A stretch of 39,583 nucleotides of DNA, from positions 1 through 39,583 of the forward strand of contig JANWUW010000102.1 in assembly GCA_025057935.1 (NCBI GenBank), given 5' to 3'. The position numbers and the translations under genes are program-made. Position 1 is the stretch's first letter. Each line of letters opens with the position of its first letter. This stretch comes from Thermoflexales bacterium (GTDB lineage: Bacteria; Chloroflexota; Anaerolineae; J036; Brachytrichaceae). The notes beneath the pieces were generated by a model. That model made no database searches. It was not told the origin of the DNA and saw only the letters and a program-made list of their open reading frames with translations. Below are positions 1 through 9,305 of the stretch, piece by piece.

Positions 1-277
1 GCCGAAGCTGGGCATCGGTGATCGGTTCATCGCCTTGGTCCATGTTGCGCACGCCGCGCCGCACGTTGGCGATGCACGTGCGATGCTGCCACTGGAACAG
101 ACCGAGTGCGCCGCTGAGGAAGAAAGGCAAGGTGGCGATCCCTGCCCACCAAGGCGCGTTTGACCCAATCAAATACCCAGCCACTGCAAGCGCAGCAACC
201 ACGCCCACAACGCCAGCCGCGAGCCGCTTCTGCCGCTCGCGTGGTCCGATGTTCGCACACAAAAACTCTTGTTGCAC
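1..277 (-). CDS. Small two-helix membrane protein, 3' end beyond window
   Basis: This reading frame starts at a GTG and runs off the left edge, so at least 92 residues are encoded here. The GTG at 277 is preferred over the one at 283 because AGGAG (285-289) lies 7 nt upstream of it. The N-terminus contains a Cys and the pattern NIGPRERQKR. Two hydrophobic segments follow, separated by a short turn (Gly-rich valine/alanine helix, then a helix rich in Ala, Leu and Phe). Next comes a basic segment with QWQHRTC, and then NVRRGVRNMD. The layout resembles small uncharacterised membrane proteins seen in Chloroflexota, but I cannot name a function. Divergent from the reductase gene at 435. Confidence 0.65.
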   Translation of the reverse strand, partial: MQQEFLCANIGPRERQKRLAAGVVGVVAALAVAGYLIGSNAPWWAGIATLPFFLSGALGLFQWQHRTCIANVRRGVRNMDQGDEPITDAQLR

Positions 278-434
278 TGTCACGCTCCTCTCCAGTCTAA
301 GTCTAACGTTGACAAGCGCAGTGTAACGAGCGGGCGTGGAGAGATAAGCAGCAGGTGAGGATAGGATGCTAGAATCCTCGTGCTTTGAAACGGTTTACGC
401 ATCAGCCGCATCAGGCTGAAGTGAGGAATGAGCC

Positions 435-1454
435 ATGACAACAACCAACGGCGCTTCTTCCGATGAGCTGTATGAGATCACCATCATCGGTGCAGGTCCA
501 GCAGGGCTATTCGGCGCCTTCTACGCTGGCTTGCGCGAGATGAAGGTCAAGGTCATTGACGCGCTAGACGAGCTAGGCGGTCAGCTCGCCACCCTTTACC
601 CTGAGAAGTTCATCTACGACGTGCCGGGCTACCCTAAGGTGCTCGCTCAAGACTTGGTGAAGCACCTGGTGGAACAAGCCTCGATGTTCAAGCCGACCTT
701 TGTGCTCGGTGAGCGCGTCGAGACCTTGGAAAAGCAGCCCGATGGCACTTTCAAACTCGGCACCAACAAGGGCACCACTCACCACTCGCGCGTCGTGCTC
801 ATCTGCGCTGGCGTCGGCGCGTTCCAGCCTAAAAAGCTGCCGCAGCCCGAGCTAGCACAGTACGAGGGCAAAGGTCTGTACTACATCGTCAAGGAGAAAG
901 CTATCTTCCGCGGCAAGCGCATCCTCATCGTCGGCGGCGGCGACTCAGCCGTAGACTGGGCGCTCAACCTAAAGGACTACGCCAAGCACGTGACGCTGAT
1001 CCATCGTCGCGACCAATTCCGCGCCCACGCCGCCTCGGTCACCGAACTGCTTAACTCGCCCGTAGAAGTGAAGCTCTTCTACGAGCTGAAGACCGTGCGC
1101 GGCAACGGCAAGGTCGAGGAAGCGGTGATCTTCGACAACCGCACTAAGGAGGAGACGGTGCTGCCTGTGGATGCGGTGATCCTCACCTTGGGTTACAGCG
1201 TGGACTTGGGCCCCATTAAGAACTGGGGACTGGAGATGGAAGGATCGCGCTACATCCGCGTGAACAGCCGCATGGAGACCAGCATCCCCGGCGTGTATGC
1301 TGCTGGCGACATCTGCGCCGAGCCGGGCGTGGAGCCGATGAACCTCATCGTGGAGGGCTTCGCCCAAGCGGCGCGCGCGGTGAACTTTGCGTATCAGTAT
1401 TTGCACCCCGGCGCACGCGCCTTCCCGGGTCACAGCTCCGAGAAGAAGCTTTGA
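435..1454 (+). CDS. Ferredoxin/flavodoxin--NADP(+) reductase, type 2 (thioredoxin reductase-like)
   Basis: Flavoenzyme of 339 residues that moves electrons between NADPH and ferredoxin or flavodoxin in the cytoplasm. An FAD-binding GAGPAGL motif lies near residues 19-25, and the NADPH-binding GGGDSAVDWA lies in the middle of the protein. The C-terminal AAGDI motif closes the FAD site. The redox-active CxxC of true thioredoxin reductases is absent and the GGQLATLYPEK region fits the YumC-type FNR family, so thioredoxin reductase is the less likely reading. The length is normal for the family. The start ATG follows GAGG at 422-425. The gene stands alone, so its electron partner cannot be inferred from its neighbours. 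Confidence 0.88.
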   Translation: MTTTNGASSDELYEITIIGAGPAGLFGAFYAGLREMKVKVIDALDELGGQLATLYPEKFIYDVPGYPKVLAQDLVKHLVEQASMFKPTFVLGERVETLEKQPDGTFKLGTNKGTTHHSRVVLICAGVGAFQPKKLPQPELAQYEGKGLYYIVKEKAIFRGKRILIVGGGDSAVDWALNLKDYAKHVTLIHRRDQFRAHAASVTELLNSPVEVKLFYELKTVRGNGKVEEAVIFDNRTKEETVLPVDAVILTLGYSVDLGPIKNWGLEMEGSRYIRVNSRMETSIPGVYAAGDICAEPGVEPMNLIVEGFAQAARAVNFAYQYLHPGARAFPGHSSEKKL

Positions 1455-1489
1455 AGCCGCTGCGGGCGCAGCGAGCACGCTTGCGCCAG

Positions 1490-1533
1490 TTGACACGCCT
1501 GTTAAAAAACGCTTAACCTGCAACCCCTACACT
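1490..1533 (+). promoter_or_regulatory. Candidate pstB promoter region with GTTAA/TTAAC inverted repeat
   Basis: TTGACA (1490-1495) is followed after 18 nt by TAACCT (1514-1519). Further down TACACT (1528-1533) could be a second -10. An inverted repeat, GTTAA (1501-1505) and TTAAC (1513-1517), lies where a response regulator replacing the -35 contact of that second promoter would bind. A phosphate response regulator site is a guess from the downstream gene. The sequence does not match the E. coli pho box closely. Confidence 0.3.
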
Positions 1534-1556
1534 GCGTTGCGTAGGAGCTCAGGGCA

Positions 1557-2390
1557 ATGCCGACGCTGGTTCGGGTCACCGCAAGACAGCAAGCCGAAGC
1601 TACACAGGTTGCCGAGCGCGAAGCTGTGCTCGAGGTGCGCAACCTCAATGTGTACTACGGCGACTTCAAAGCCATCCACGAGGTTTCGCTGCCGATCTAC
1701 CGCAACCAGATCACTGCGCTGATCGGTCCTTCAGGCTGCGGCAAGAGCACGTTGCTGCGCGCGCTCAACCGCATGAACGACATCATCCCCGGCGCGCGCG
1801 TGGAGGGCGAGGTCATCTTCCACGGCATCAACCTCTATGACCCGCGCGTTGACCCAGTGGTGGTGCGTCGGCGCATCGGCATGGTGTTCCAGAAACCCAC
1901 GCCCTTTCCCAAAAGCATCTACGAGAATGTAGCGTTCGGGTTGCGCATCAACGGCTGGCGCGGCACGAAATCACAACTCGACGACCGCGTCGAGAAAGCG
2001 CTGCGCGACGCCGCACTCTGGGATGAGGTGAAAGACAAGCTCAAACAGCCGGGCACAGCCCTCTCGGGCGGTCAGCAGCAACGCTTGTGCATCGCGCGCG
2101 CCATCGCCATCGAGCCAGAGGTGATCCTGATGGACGAGCCGTGCTCCGCGCTCGACCCCATCGCCACGCTCAAGATCGAAGATCTGATGGTGGAGCTGAA
2201 AAAGAACTACACCATCGTGATCGTCACGCACAACATGCAACAAGCCGCGCGCGTGAGCGACTATACCGCCATGATGTTGATGCGCCCCGACCGTTCCGGC
2301 GAGGTGATTGAGTTCGATCGCACCGAGACGATCTTCACCAACCCCAAGGACAAGCGCACCGAGGATTACGTGAGCGGGCGCTTTGGCTAG
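1557..2390 (+). CDS. pstB: Phosphate ABC transporter ATP-binding protein PstB
   Basis: ATPase subunit of the high-affinity phosphate importer, on the inner face of the membrane; normally paired with PstA, PstC and the binding protein PstS. The 277-residue protein has a Walker A motif GPSGCGKST (residues 57-65), the Q-loop [10 protein letters not shown] that marks PstB, the signature LSGGQQQR and Walker B VILMDEP. The GARVEGEV and [10 protein letters not shown] segments also fit the family. A tail of about 22 residues precedes the ABC core. AGGAG (1543-1547) lies 9 nt before the ATG. No pstSCA or phoU is present nearby, so the gene is separated from the rest of its transporter. A terminator follows directly. 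Confidence 0.95.
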   Translation: MPTLVRVTARQQAEATQVAEREAVLEVRNLNVYYGDFKAIHEVSLPIYRNQITALIGPSGCGKSTLLRALNRMNDIIPGARVEGEVIFHGINLYDPRVDPVVVRRRIGMVFQKPTPFPKSIYENVAFGLRINGWRGTKSQLDDRVEKALRDAALWDEVKDKLKQPGTALSGGQQQRLCIARAIAIEPEVILMDEPCSALDPIATLKIEDLMVELKKNYTIVIVTHNMQQAARVSDYTAMMLMRPDRSGEVIEFDRTETIFTNPKDKRTEDYVSGRFG

Positions 2391-2416
2391 CACTAGCGCC
2401 ACATCGCAACGCCGAA

Positions 2417-2449
2417 GCCCGCGACCACCAACAGAGTCGCGGGCTTTTT
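2417..2449 (+). terminator. Intrinsic terminator after pstB
   Basis: A perfect 9-bp GC-rich stem (2417-2425 with 2436-2444), a 10-nt loop and a run of five T. Lies 27 nt after the pstB stop codon. Confidence 0.9.
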
Positions 2450-2490
2450 GCTTCGCGGCTGGAACGAATCAGGGCTGCAGCGCGTCTTCA

Positions 2491-2496
2491 TATCAT
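2491..2496 (+). promoter_or_regulatory. -10-like TATCAT before the DUF4349 gene
   Basis: TATCAT ends 13 nt before the chosen ATG at 2510. No convincing -35 was identified. It overlaps an upstream in-frame ATG at 2495, which argues against that ATG as the start. Confidence 0.4.
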
Positions 2497-2509
2497 GAGG
2501 TTTGACTCT

Positions 2510-3403
2510 ATGCGCCCTCTCCTAGCGTCTGTCTTCAGCAGCGCGCTGCTCCTGCTAAGCGCCTGCGCCGCGCCCAGCAGCGCCCCCTTGCCACCACAGG
2601 CACCACCCGAAGCGGCGTTTGCTGCGCCCACTCCCGTCCCGCCCGACGCAGCAGTGCGAGGCTTTGCGGCATCACCAACAGCGCCCAGCGCCGAGCGCTT
2701 GGTGATCCGCAGTGCCGATATCGGCATTGTCGTCACAGACACGCTGACGGCGCTGGCAGCGCTCACGCGCCTTGCCGAAGAAATGGGCGGTTACGTGGTC
2801 TCGTCTTCCACTTACCAAGCCGGGCAAGGCGCGCTGCAGGCGAACATCCAGTTCCGCGTAGAAGCGCGACGCTTCGACGAAGCGCTCAGCCGCATCCGCA
2901 CCCTAGCTGTTGAGGTGCAACGCGAAGCGATCACTGGGCAGGACGTGACAGCGGAGTACCGTGACCTCGAAGCTCAATTGCGCAACTTGGAAAACACTGA
3001 GGCGCAGTTGCGCAGGCTTCAAAGCGAGGCAGCTACCACGCAGGACGTGCTCGCAGTGTATCGCGAGCTGACCACTGTGCGCGGCGAGATTGATCGCATT
3101 AAAGGTCAAATGCAATATCTCGCGCAGTCGGCAGCGCTCTCCAGTATCACCGTCAGCCTCACGCCCGACGAATTGGCGCAGCCAATTCGGGTCGCTGGTT
3201 GGCGACCAGAGGGCGTTGCGCGCGACGCAGTGCAAGCTCTGATTGTCGTGCTCCAAGCGCTGGCAACACTCGCCATCTGGACTGTGATCGTGATCGCGCC
3301 TGTGTTCGCGCTCCTCGCCCTGCCCATTCTTGCCATCGCGGTCGTAATGCGGCGCTGGCAGCGACGGCGCCGCGCGACCATGCAGCAGCGAATGCAAGGA
3401 TGA
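2510..3403 (+). CDS. DUF4349 domain lipoprotein
   Basis: Predicted lipoprotein of 297 residues with unknown function. The N-terminus has a type II signal peptide with lipobox LSAC. A Pro/Ala-rich linker leads into a DUF4349 domain: RLVIRSADIGIVV, a coiled segment with EYRDLEAQLRNLENTEAQL, and a beta region ending SSITVSL. Near the C-terminus a long hydrophobic helix (about 30 residues) is followed by an Arg-rich tail. The ATG at 2510 is chosen over 2495 because GAGG (2497-2500) lies 9 nt upstream. The stop overlaps the start of the glycerate kinase gene (ATGA), so the two genes are probably translationally coupled, although no functional link is obvious. Confidence 0.85.
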   Translation: MRPLLASVFSSALLLLSACAAPSSAPLPPQAPPEAAFAAPTPVPPDAAVRGFAASPTAPSAERLVIRSADIGIVVTDTLTALAALTRLAEEMGGYVVSSSTYQAGQGALQANIQFRVEARRFDEALSRIRTLAVEVQREAITGQDVTAEYRDLEAQLRNLENTEAQLRRLQSEAATTQDVLAVYRELTTVRGEIDRIKGQMQYLAQSAALSSITVSLTPDELAQPIRVAGWRPEGVARDAVQALIVVLQALATLAIWTVIVIAPVFALLALPILAIAVVMRRWQRRRRATMQQRMQG

Positions 3404-4581
3404 GCGTCGCTTGGTCGTCTATCGTCGAGACGCTTGTCCGCGCAGCGCTCGACGCCGTGGTGCCAGAAGCCGCTGTGCGTCGGCACGTGCGCTGCGAGGG
3501 CGAGATGCTCGTGGTAGGTGAACAACGCTACGCCTTGCACGACTTCGACGACGTGCGACTGGTCGCAGCGGGCAAGGCGGCGGTGCCGATGGCGCGCGCC
3601 ATTGTTGCGTTGCTCGGCAACCGGCTTTCACACGTGGTTGTGGTGACCAAACACGGACACGGCGCACCCGTGAGCTGGGAAGGCGGCACTGCGCACGTGA
3701 TCGAAGCCGGCCACCCTATCCCCGACGAGCACAGCATGCGCGCCGGCGAAGCAGTGATTGACGCTTTGCAGGGCTGCACCTCGCACACGTTGGTGATCGC
3801 CTGCGTAAGCGGAGGTGCCTCGGCGCTGCTTGTTGCGCCTCAGCCAGGGATCACGCTGCGCACCTTGCAGGCAGTGAACGAGGCGTTGCTGCGCAGCGGC
3901 GCAAACATCCGCGAGATAAACGCTGTGCGCGCGCGGCTCGATCGGTTGAAAGGCGGCGGTTTGGTGGCGCTGGCGCAACCCGCCACCGTGGTCGCGCTCA
4001 TCCTCAGCGACGTAGTTGGCGACCCGCTCGACGTGATCGCCAGCGGGCTCACCTACCATCCAGCAGCGCACAACGTGCTGGTGGGCAACAACGCCCAAGC
4101 CTGCATTGCTGCCGCCAACGCCGCCCGTGCGCTCGGCTTCGCAGCGGAAGTCGTGACCACGCAGCTCACTGGCGAAGCGCGCGAGGTCGGGCGCGCGATC
4201 GCTGAAGCCATCTGCGCTGCGCCCGCGCGCACAGCGCTGATTTACGGTGGTGAGACGACCGTGACCTTGCGCGGCGACGGCAAAGGTGGGCGCAATCAGG
4301 AGTTGGCGTTAGCCGCAGGGCAAGTGTTTGCAGCGCTGCGCAGCCGAGACGATGTGTGTTTGTGCGCGCTGGGCACCGACGGCACAGACGGCCCTACAGA
4401 TGCGGCTGGTGCATGGGTCACGCCTGCAGTGATGTGGGCAGCGCGCGCGCTTGGGCTAGACGCTGACGCGCACCTCGCACGCAACGACAGCTATACCTTC
4501 TTCGAGCGCGCTGGCGCGCTGATCCGCACAGGGCCTACTGGCACAAACGTGGCAGACGTCGTCATTGCGCTGCGCGCGTAA
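3400..4581 (+). CDS. Glycerate 2-kinase (GckA/TtuD, MOFRL family)
   Basis: Class II glycerate kinase of 393 residues that phosphorylates D-glycerate to 2-phosphoglycerate, feeding serine-cycle, glyoxylate or tartrate intermediates into glycolysis. Family features are AAGKAAVPMARA near residue 55, CVSGGASALL (the nucleotide-binding GGASALL), NAVRARLDRLKGGGLV and LILSDVVGDPLDVIASG. The C-terminal MOFRL domain carries YGGETTVTLRGDGKGGRNQELAL and ALGTDGTDGPTDAAGA. The start ATG at 3400 overlaps the stop of the lipoprotein gene by 4 nt. The frame stays open upstream of it, but that part only shadows the lipoprotein gene. The gene is convergent with metW, 9 nt away. Confidence 0.92.
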   Translation: MSVAWSSIVETLVRAALDAVVPEAAVRRHVRCEGEMLVVGEQRYALHDFDDVRLVAAGKAAVPMARAIVALLGNRLSHVVVVTKHGHGAPVSWEGGTAHVIEAGHPIPDEHSMRAGEAVIDALQGCTSHTLVIACVSGGASALLVAPQPGITLRTLQAVNEALLRSGANIREINAVRARLDRLKGGGLVALAQPATVVALILSDVVGDPLDVIASGLTYHPAAHNVLVGNNAQACIAAANAARALGFAAEVVTTQLTGEAREVGRAIAEAICAAPARTALIYGGETTVTLRGDGKGGRNQELALAAGQVFAALRSRDDVCLCALGTDGTDGPTDAAGAWVTPAVMWAARALGLDADAHLARNDSYTFFERAGALIRTGPTGTNVADVVIALRA

Positions 4582-4590
4582 AGGTGAGCT

Positions 4591-5175
4591 TCACTCGCGC
4601 GTAAGCGCATACACCGCAATGCGCGCGCGCAACGAAGGCCAGATATGCACTCGATGCCCATCCGAGAGAAACACGCGCTGCTGCACGCGCGCGCCCAACG
4701 CCTGGCAGAATGCCTCAAATGCTGAAAGGGTGATGGCGCGCTCGCGCGGTTCGCCGGCGATCAAAGGTGCGCCAAATCCTTTGCCGCGCAGCATGTCCCA
4801 GCGCACGCGCCAGTAGCCCGCGTTGCGGAAGCTGATGATCGCGGTGCGCCCCACGCGCAGCATCTCCTGCACCACAGGCGCAGGGCGATTGAGATATGCG
4901 ATGGTCTCGCTGAGGATCACGAAATCGAACACGCCGTCGGGGAAATCGGCTAAGCCTTCTTCGATGTTGCCTTGGCGCACGGAAAGCCCTCGCGCAACGC
5001 ATGCGCGCACGGCAGCTTCGCTGATCTCCACGCCGCGCGCGTAGACGCCCTTCTGCGCCACTAGCTGCGCCAACAGCTCACCGTCGCCACAGCCGAGGTC
5101 GAGCACGCGTGCGCCCGGCGTCACCAACTCGACGATCGCGCTGAAATCATAACGGGGTTTTCTCACTCGGCTCAT
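4591..5175 (-). CDS. metW: MetW-like methyltransferase-fold protein
   Basis: Protein of 194 residues matching MetW, the methyltransferase-fold partner that helps MetX acylate homoserine in methionine synthesis. The SAM-binding motif VLDLGCGDGELLAQL lies near residues 25-40. The segments LSETIAYLNRP, GRTAIISFRNAGYWRVRW and the late VFLSDGHRVHIWPSLRA are typical of MetW. metX, its usual neighbour, is not in this window, so the assignment rests on sequence alone. The start ATG lacks a clear Shine-Dalgarno sequence. A perfect 11-bp hairpin lies between it and the upstream cyclase-family gene. Confidence 0.85.
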   Translation of the reverse strand: MSRVRKPRYDFSAIVELVTPGARVLDLGCGDGELLAQLVAQKGVYARGVEISEAAVRACVARGLSVRQGNIEEGLADFPDGVFDFVILSETIAYLNRPAPVVQEMLRVGRTAIISFRNAGYWRVRWDMLRGKGFGAPLIAGEPRERAITLSAFEAFCQALGARVQQRVFLSDGHRVHIWPSLRARIAVYALTRE

Positions 5176-5183
5176 GGTGCGAA

Positions 5184-5219
5184 ACAGGGGACGCCGCGCG
5201 TCTCAACAGCGTCCCCTGT
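5184..5219 (-). terminator. Hairpin between cyclase gene and metW
   Basis: A perfect 11-bp inverted repeat (5184-5194 with 5209-5219) with a 14-nt loop. On the minus strand it follows the cyclase gene, and only a short T-containing stretch comes after it. It could terminate that transcript or sit in the metW 5' UTR. Confidence 0.5.
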
Positions 5220-5245
5220 GGATTATCGACGAAAGCGCAGAGGCG

Positions 5246-6082
<837 letters not shown>

Positions 6083-6155
6083 CGCTCAAAACCTCCAGGT
6101 CGTGATCTTGGAGCGCCGTTAAGCATAGCGCATCGCGGCAGCTCGGCAAGCAAGC

Positions 6156-9107
6156 TCACGCTGCCACAGCGGGCACGCGACCGTCTAGCTCAGGCACAGT
6201 TGCAGCCTTATCGCGCTCGAGCACGCGCCGCAGGAATTGCCCCGTGTAGCTGTGCGGCACTTGCGCCACTTCTTCAGGCGTGCCCTCTGCAACAATGTAG
6301 CCGCCGCGCTCGCCACCCTCCGGACCAAGATCGATCACCCAGTCGGCTACTTTGATGATGTCGAGGTGATGCTCAATCACCACAACGGTGTTGCCGTCGT
6401 CAACGAGGCGATTGAGCACTTGGATCAGTCGGTGCACGTCAGCGTGATGAAGCCCAACCGATGGCTCATCGAGCACGTAGATCGTGCGCCCCGTGGGACG
6501 CTTGCTCAGCTCGCGGCTGAGCTTCACGCGCTGCGCCTCGCCGCCACTCAGCGTGGTCGCCGGCTGACCAAGGCGAATGTAGCCAAGCCCCACTTCTTCC
6601 AGCGTCTGCAGCTTGCGCGCGATCGCTGGGATTTCTTTGAAGAACTCCAACGCCTCGGTCACGGTCATGTCGAGCACCTCGGCGATGTTTTTACCTTTGT
6701 AGCGCACTTGAAGCGTCTCGCGGTTGAAGCGCGTGCCGTGGCACACATCGCACGTCACGTAGATGTCGGGCATGAACTGCATCTGGATCTGCAGCACGCC
6801 CTGCCCCTCGCACGCTTCACAGCGCCCTCCCTTGACGTTGAACGAGAAGCGCCCGCTCTTGTAGCCACGCAACTTGCTCTCAGGCAGGCTAGCGAACAGC
6901 TCCCGCAGCGGCGTCCACAAGCCAGTGTAGGTGGCGGGGTTGCTGCGCGGCGTGCGTCCAATCGGCTGCTGATCGATGTTGATCACGCGGTCGAGATGCT
7001 CCAACCCGAGGATGTCGTCCATGTCGCCAGGGTGTTCGAGCGCGCCATTCAAGCGGTTTGCTAGCGCCTTGTAGAGGCACTCGATGATCAGCGACGATTT
7101 GCCGCTGCCGCTCACGCCAGTGACCACCACGAACTTGCCAAGCGGGATGCGCACGTCAATGTTCTTCAAGTTGTTCTCGCGCGCGCCCTTGATGATGAGG
7201 TATTTGCCATTGCCAGCGCGGCGTTTTGCCGGCACAGGGACGCGCATGCGCCCGCTGAGGTAGGCGCCAGTGATCGAAGTTGGATGTTGCGTGATCTGCT
7301 CTGGCGTGCCTACAGCAACCACTTGCCCGCCATGCTCGCCGGCGCCTGGACCCATGTCAATGATCCAATCGGCAGCGCGCATGGTGTCATCGTCGTGCTC
7401 CACTACCAACACCGTGTTGCCGAGGTCACGCAGGCGCAACAGCGTGTTGATCAGGCGCTGCTGGTCGCGCTGATGCAAGCCAATGCTTGGCTCGTCGAGC
7501 ACGTAGAGCACACCAGTAAGCTGTGATCCAACTTGCGTCGCAAGGCGGATGCGTTGCGCCTCGCCGCCGCTTAGCGTCATCGCGCTGCGGCTGAGAGTGA
7601 GGTAATCCAGCCCCACATCCACGAGGAACTGCAGGCGGGCGCGAATCTCGCGCACAATAGGGCGCGCGATCTGCTTGTCGCGCGCGCTGAGCGCGTGGTT
7701 GTGCTCGTCGTCTACGCCGAGCGAGTCCACCCACGCCAACGCTTCACGGATGCTCAAGTCGGTGACCTCAGCGATGTTCTTGCCGCCCACGCGCACGCAC
7801 AGCACGTCTTCTTTGAGCCGCTTGCCGTTGCACGCCTCGCAAGTTTGATACGTCATCACCGACTCGATGGCTTGCTTGACGTGCTCGCCGGGGTTTTCTT
7901 GATAGCGGCGGTAGAGGTTAGGGATCACGCCCTCAAAGGGGATCTCGTAACGTCGGCGCTCGCCGTAGCGGTTCACGTAGTTCACGCGCACGCGCTCATC
8001 GCCGCTGCCGTAGAGGATGAGGTCGCGCTGTGCAGGCGTCAACGTGCGCCAAGGCACATCCATGGGGATGTCGTAAGCCTTGCACACAGCGCGCAGCATT
8101 TGCCAACCCCAGCTTTCCTCGTTCTCGCTGTTCCAGCCGATGGCATTGATCGCGCCCTCCTCCAAGGAGAGATCAGGATTCGGCACTACGAGCGCCGGGT
8201 CAATTACGCGCTTGCTCCCCAAGCCCTGGCACGCTGGGCACGCGCCGAGCGGCGAGTTGAACGAGAACAGCTTCGGCTCGAGGTCAGGGTAACTCTTGCC
8301 CGTGGCGGGGTCAACGCGCTTCTCGCTGAAGAGCACATCGCGCCATTGATCGCTGCCGGGGTCTTGGACCATGGCGATCATGAACCCGTCGCCTAATTTC
8401 AGCGCTGTCTCGACGGAATCGTTGAGGCGCGAGAGAAACGCGCGTCGCTCCTCCTCGTCCTGAGCTTCGCTCGGCACGACGAGGCGATCCACAACTGCCT
8501 CGATGGTGTGCAGCTTGTAGCGCTCGAGCTTGATCTCCTCGTCCAGCATGCGGATCTCGCCGTCCACGCGCACGCGACTGAAGCCCTGCTTGCGCAAGTC
8601 TTCAAAGACTTGTTGGTGGTGTCCCTTCTTGTCTTTGATCAGCGGCGCCAGCACCTGCACGCGCGTGCCGGGCGGCATCGCAGCGATCTGGTCCACAATT
8701 TGCTGCGCGCTTTGCGACACCAATGGCTGCCCCGTGACCGGCGAGTAGTACACGCCGACGCGCGCGAAGAGCAGGCGAAGGTAGTCGTAAATCTCCGTGA
8801 CTGTGCCCACAGTGGATCGCGGGTTGTGGCTGCTGCCCTTCTGGTCAATCGAGACCGCGGGCGACAAGCCATCAATCTGGTCCACATCGGGTTTTTCCAT
8901 CTGGCCGAGGAACTGGCGCGCATAGGCGGAGAGGCTCTCGATGTATCGCCGCTGCCCCTCGGCAAAGATGGTGTCGAAAGCAAGGGAGGATTTTCCGCTG
9001 CCGCTCAACCCGGTGATCACCACGAGCTTGCCGCGCGGGATCTCGACGTTGATGTTCTTGAGGTTGTGCACGCGCGCGCCGCGCACGACGATCTTGTCCT
9101 GAGCCAT
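6156..9107 (-). CDS. uvrA: Excinuclease ABC subunit A (UvrA)
   Basis: Damage-recognition ATPase of nucleotide excision repair, 983 residues, a normal length. It has two ABC modules: Walker [10 protein letters not shown] near residue 34 with signature [12 protein letters not shown], and Walker [10 protein letters not shown] with signature [12 protein letters not shown] in the C-terminal half. The C-terminal zinc finger is intact (CEAC and CDVC pairs). In the N-terminal finger the first Cys pair is replaced: D266-P-A-T269 stands where CPxC is expected, while C290/C293 remain. The start at 9107 is chosen because GAGG lies 9 nt upstream; the upstream in-frame start at 9179 would add 24 residues unlike UvrA. 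No LexA-type box was seen upstream. Confidence 0.97.
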   Translation of the reverse strand: MAQDKIVVRGARVHNLKNINVEIPRGKLVVITGLSGSGKSSLAFDTIFAEGQRRYIESLSAYARQFLGQMEKPDVDQIDGLSPAVSIDQKGSSHNPRSTVGTVTEIYDYLRLLFARVGVYYSPVTGQPLVSQSAQQIVDQIAAMPPGTRVQVLAPLIKDKKGHHQQVFEDLRKQGFSRVRVDGEIRMLDEEIKLERYKLHTIEAVVDRLVVPSEAQDEEERRAFLSRLNDSVETALKLGDGFMIAMVQDPGSDQWRDVLFSEKRVDPATGKSYPDLEPKLFSFNSPLGACPACQGLGSKRVIDPALVVPNPDLSLEEGAINAIGWNSENEESWGWQMLRAVCKAYDIPMDVPWRTLTPAQRDLILYGSGDERVRVNYVNRYGERRRYEIPFEGVIPNLYRRYQENPGEHVKQAIESVMTYQTCEACNGKRLKEDVLCVRVGGKNIAEVTDLSIREALAWVDSLGVDDEHNHALSARDKQIARPIVREIRARLQFLVDVGLDYLTLSRSAMTLSGGEAQRIRLATQVGSQLTGVLYVLDEPSIGLHQRDQQRLINTLLRLRDLGNTVLVVEHDDDTMRAADWIIDMGPGAGEHGGQVVAVGTPEQITQHPTSITGAYLSGRMRVPVPAKRRAGNGKYLIIKGARENNLKNIDVRIPLGKFVVVTGVSGSGKSSLIIECLYKALANRLNGALEHPGDMDDILGLEHLDRVINIDQQPIGRTPRSNPATYTGLWTPLRELFASLPESKLRGYKSGRFSFNVKGGRCEACEGQGVLQIQMQFMPDIYVTCDVCHGTRFNRETLQVRYKGKNIAEVLDMTVTEALEFFKEIPAIARKLQTLEEVGLGYIRLGQPATTLSGGEAQRVKLSRELSKRPTGRTIYVLDEPSVGLHHADVHRLIQVLNRLVDDGNTVVVIEHHLDIIKVADWVIDLGPEGGERGGYIVAEGTPEEVAQVPHSYTGQFLRRVLERDKAATVPELDGRVPAVAA

Positions 9108-9132
9108 GGCTCTGACCCTCGGGGCAAGAGAA

Positions 9133-9138
9133 ACTATA
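9133..9138 (-). promoter_or_regulatory. -10-like TATAGT upstream of uvrA
   Basis: TATAGT on the minus strand lies 25 nt before the uvrA start and leaves room for a short 5' UTR that includes GAGG. The -35 region is not convincing. Confidence 0.4.
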
Positions 9139-9305
9139 CCTGCCCGTGCTGCATCAGCCAGCGCGCCTAAGCCAAGCACAAGATGAGCTGCCCAAAGAGC
9201 CAGTGAGGTCCTCAGGTTTCGCAGGTTTGCAGGGCGCTGCCCGAGAGGAGTAAAGCAGGACGATGAGCATGCGCAAGGCGCGCATTCAGCGGCTTCATGA
9301 GGCGC

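Noticed and set aside
3199-3399. Upstream extension of the glycerate kinase frame
   Set aside because: It overlaps the C-terminus of the DUF4349 gene in another frame. The ATG at 3400 gives the family N-terminus and an ATGA overlap.
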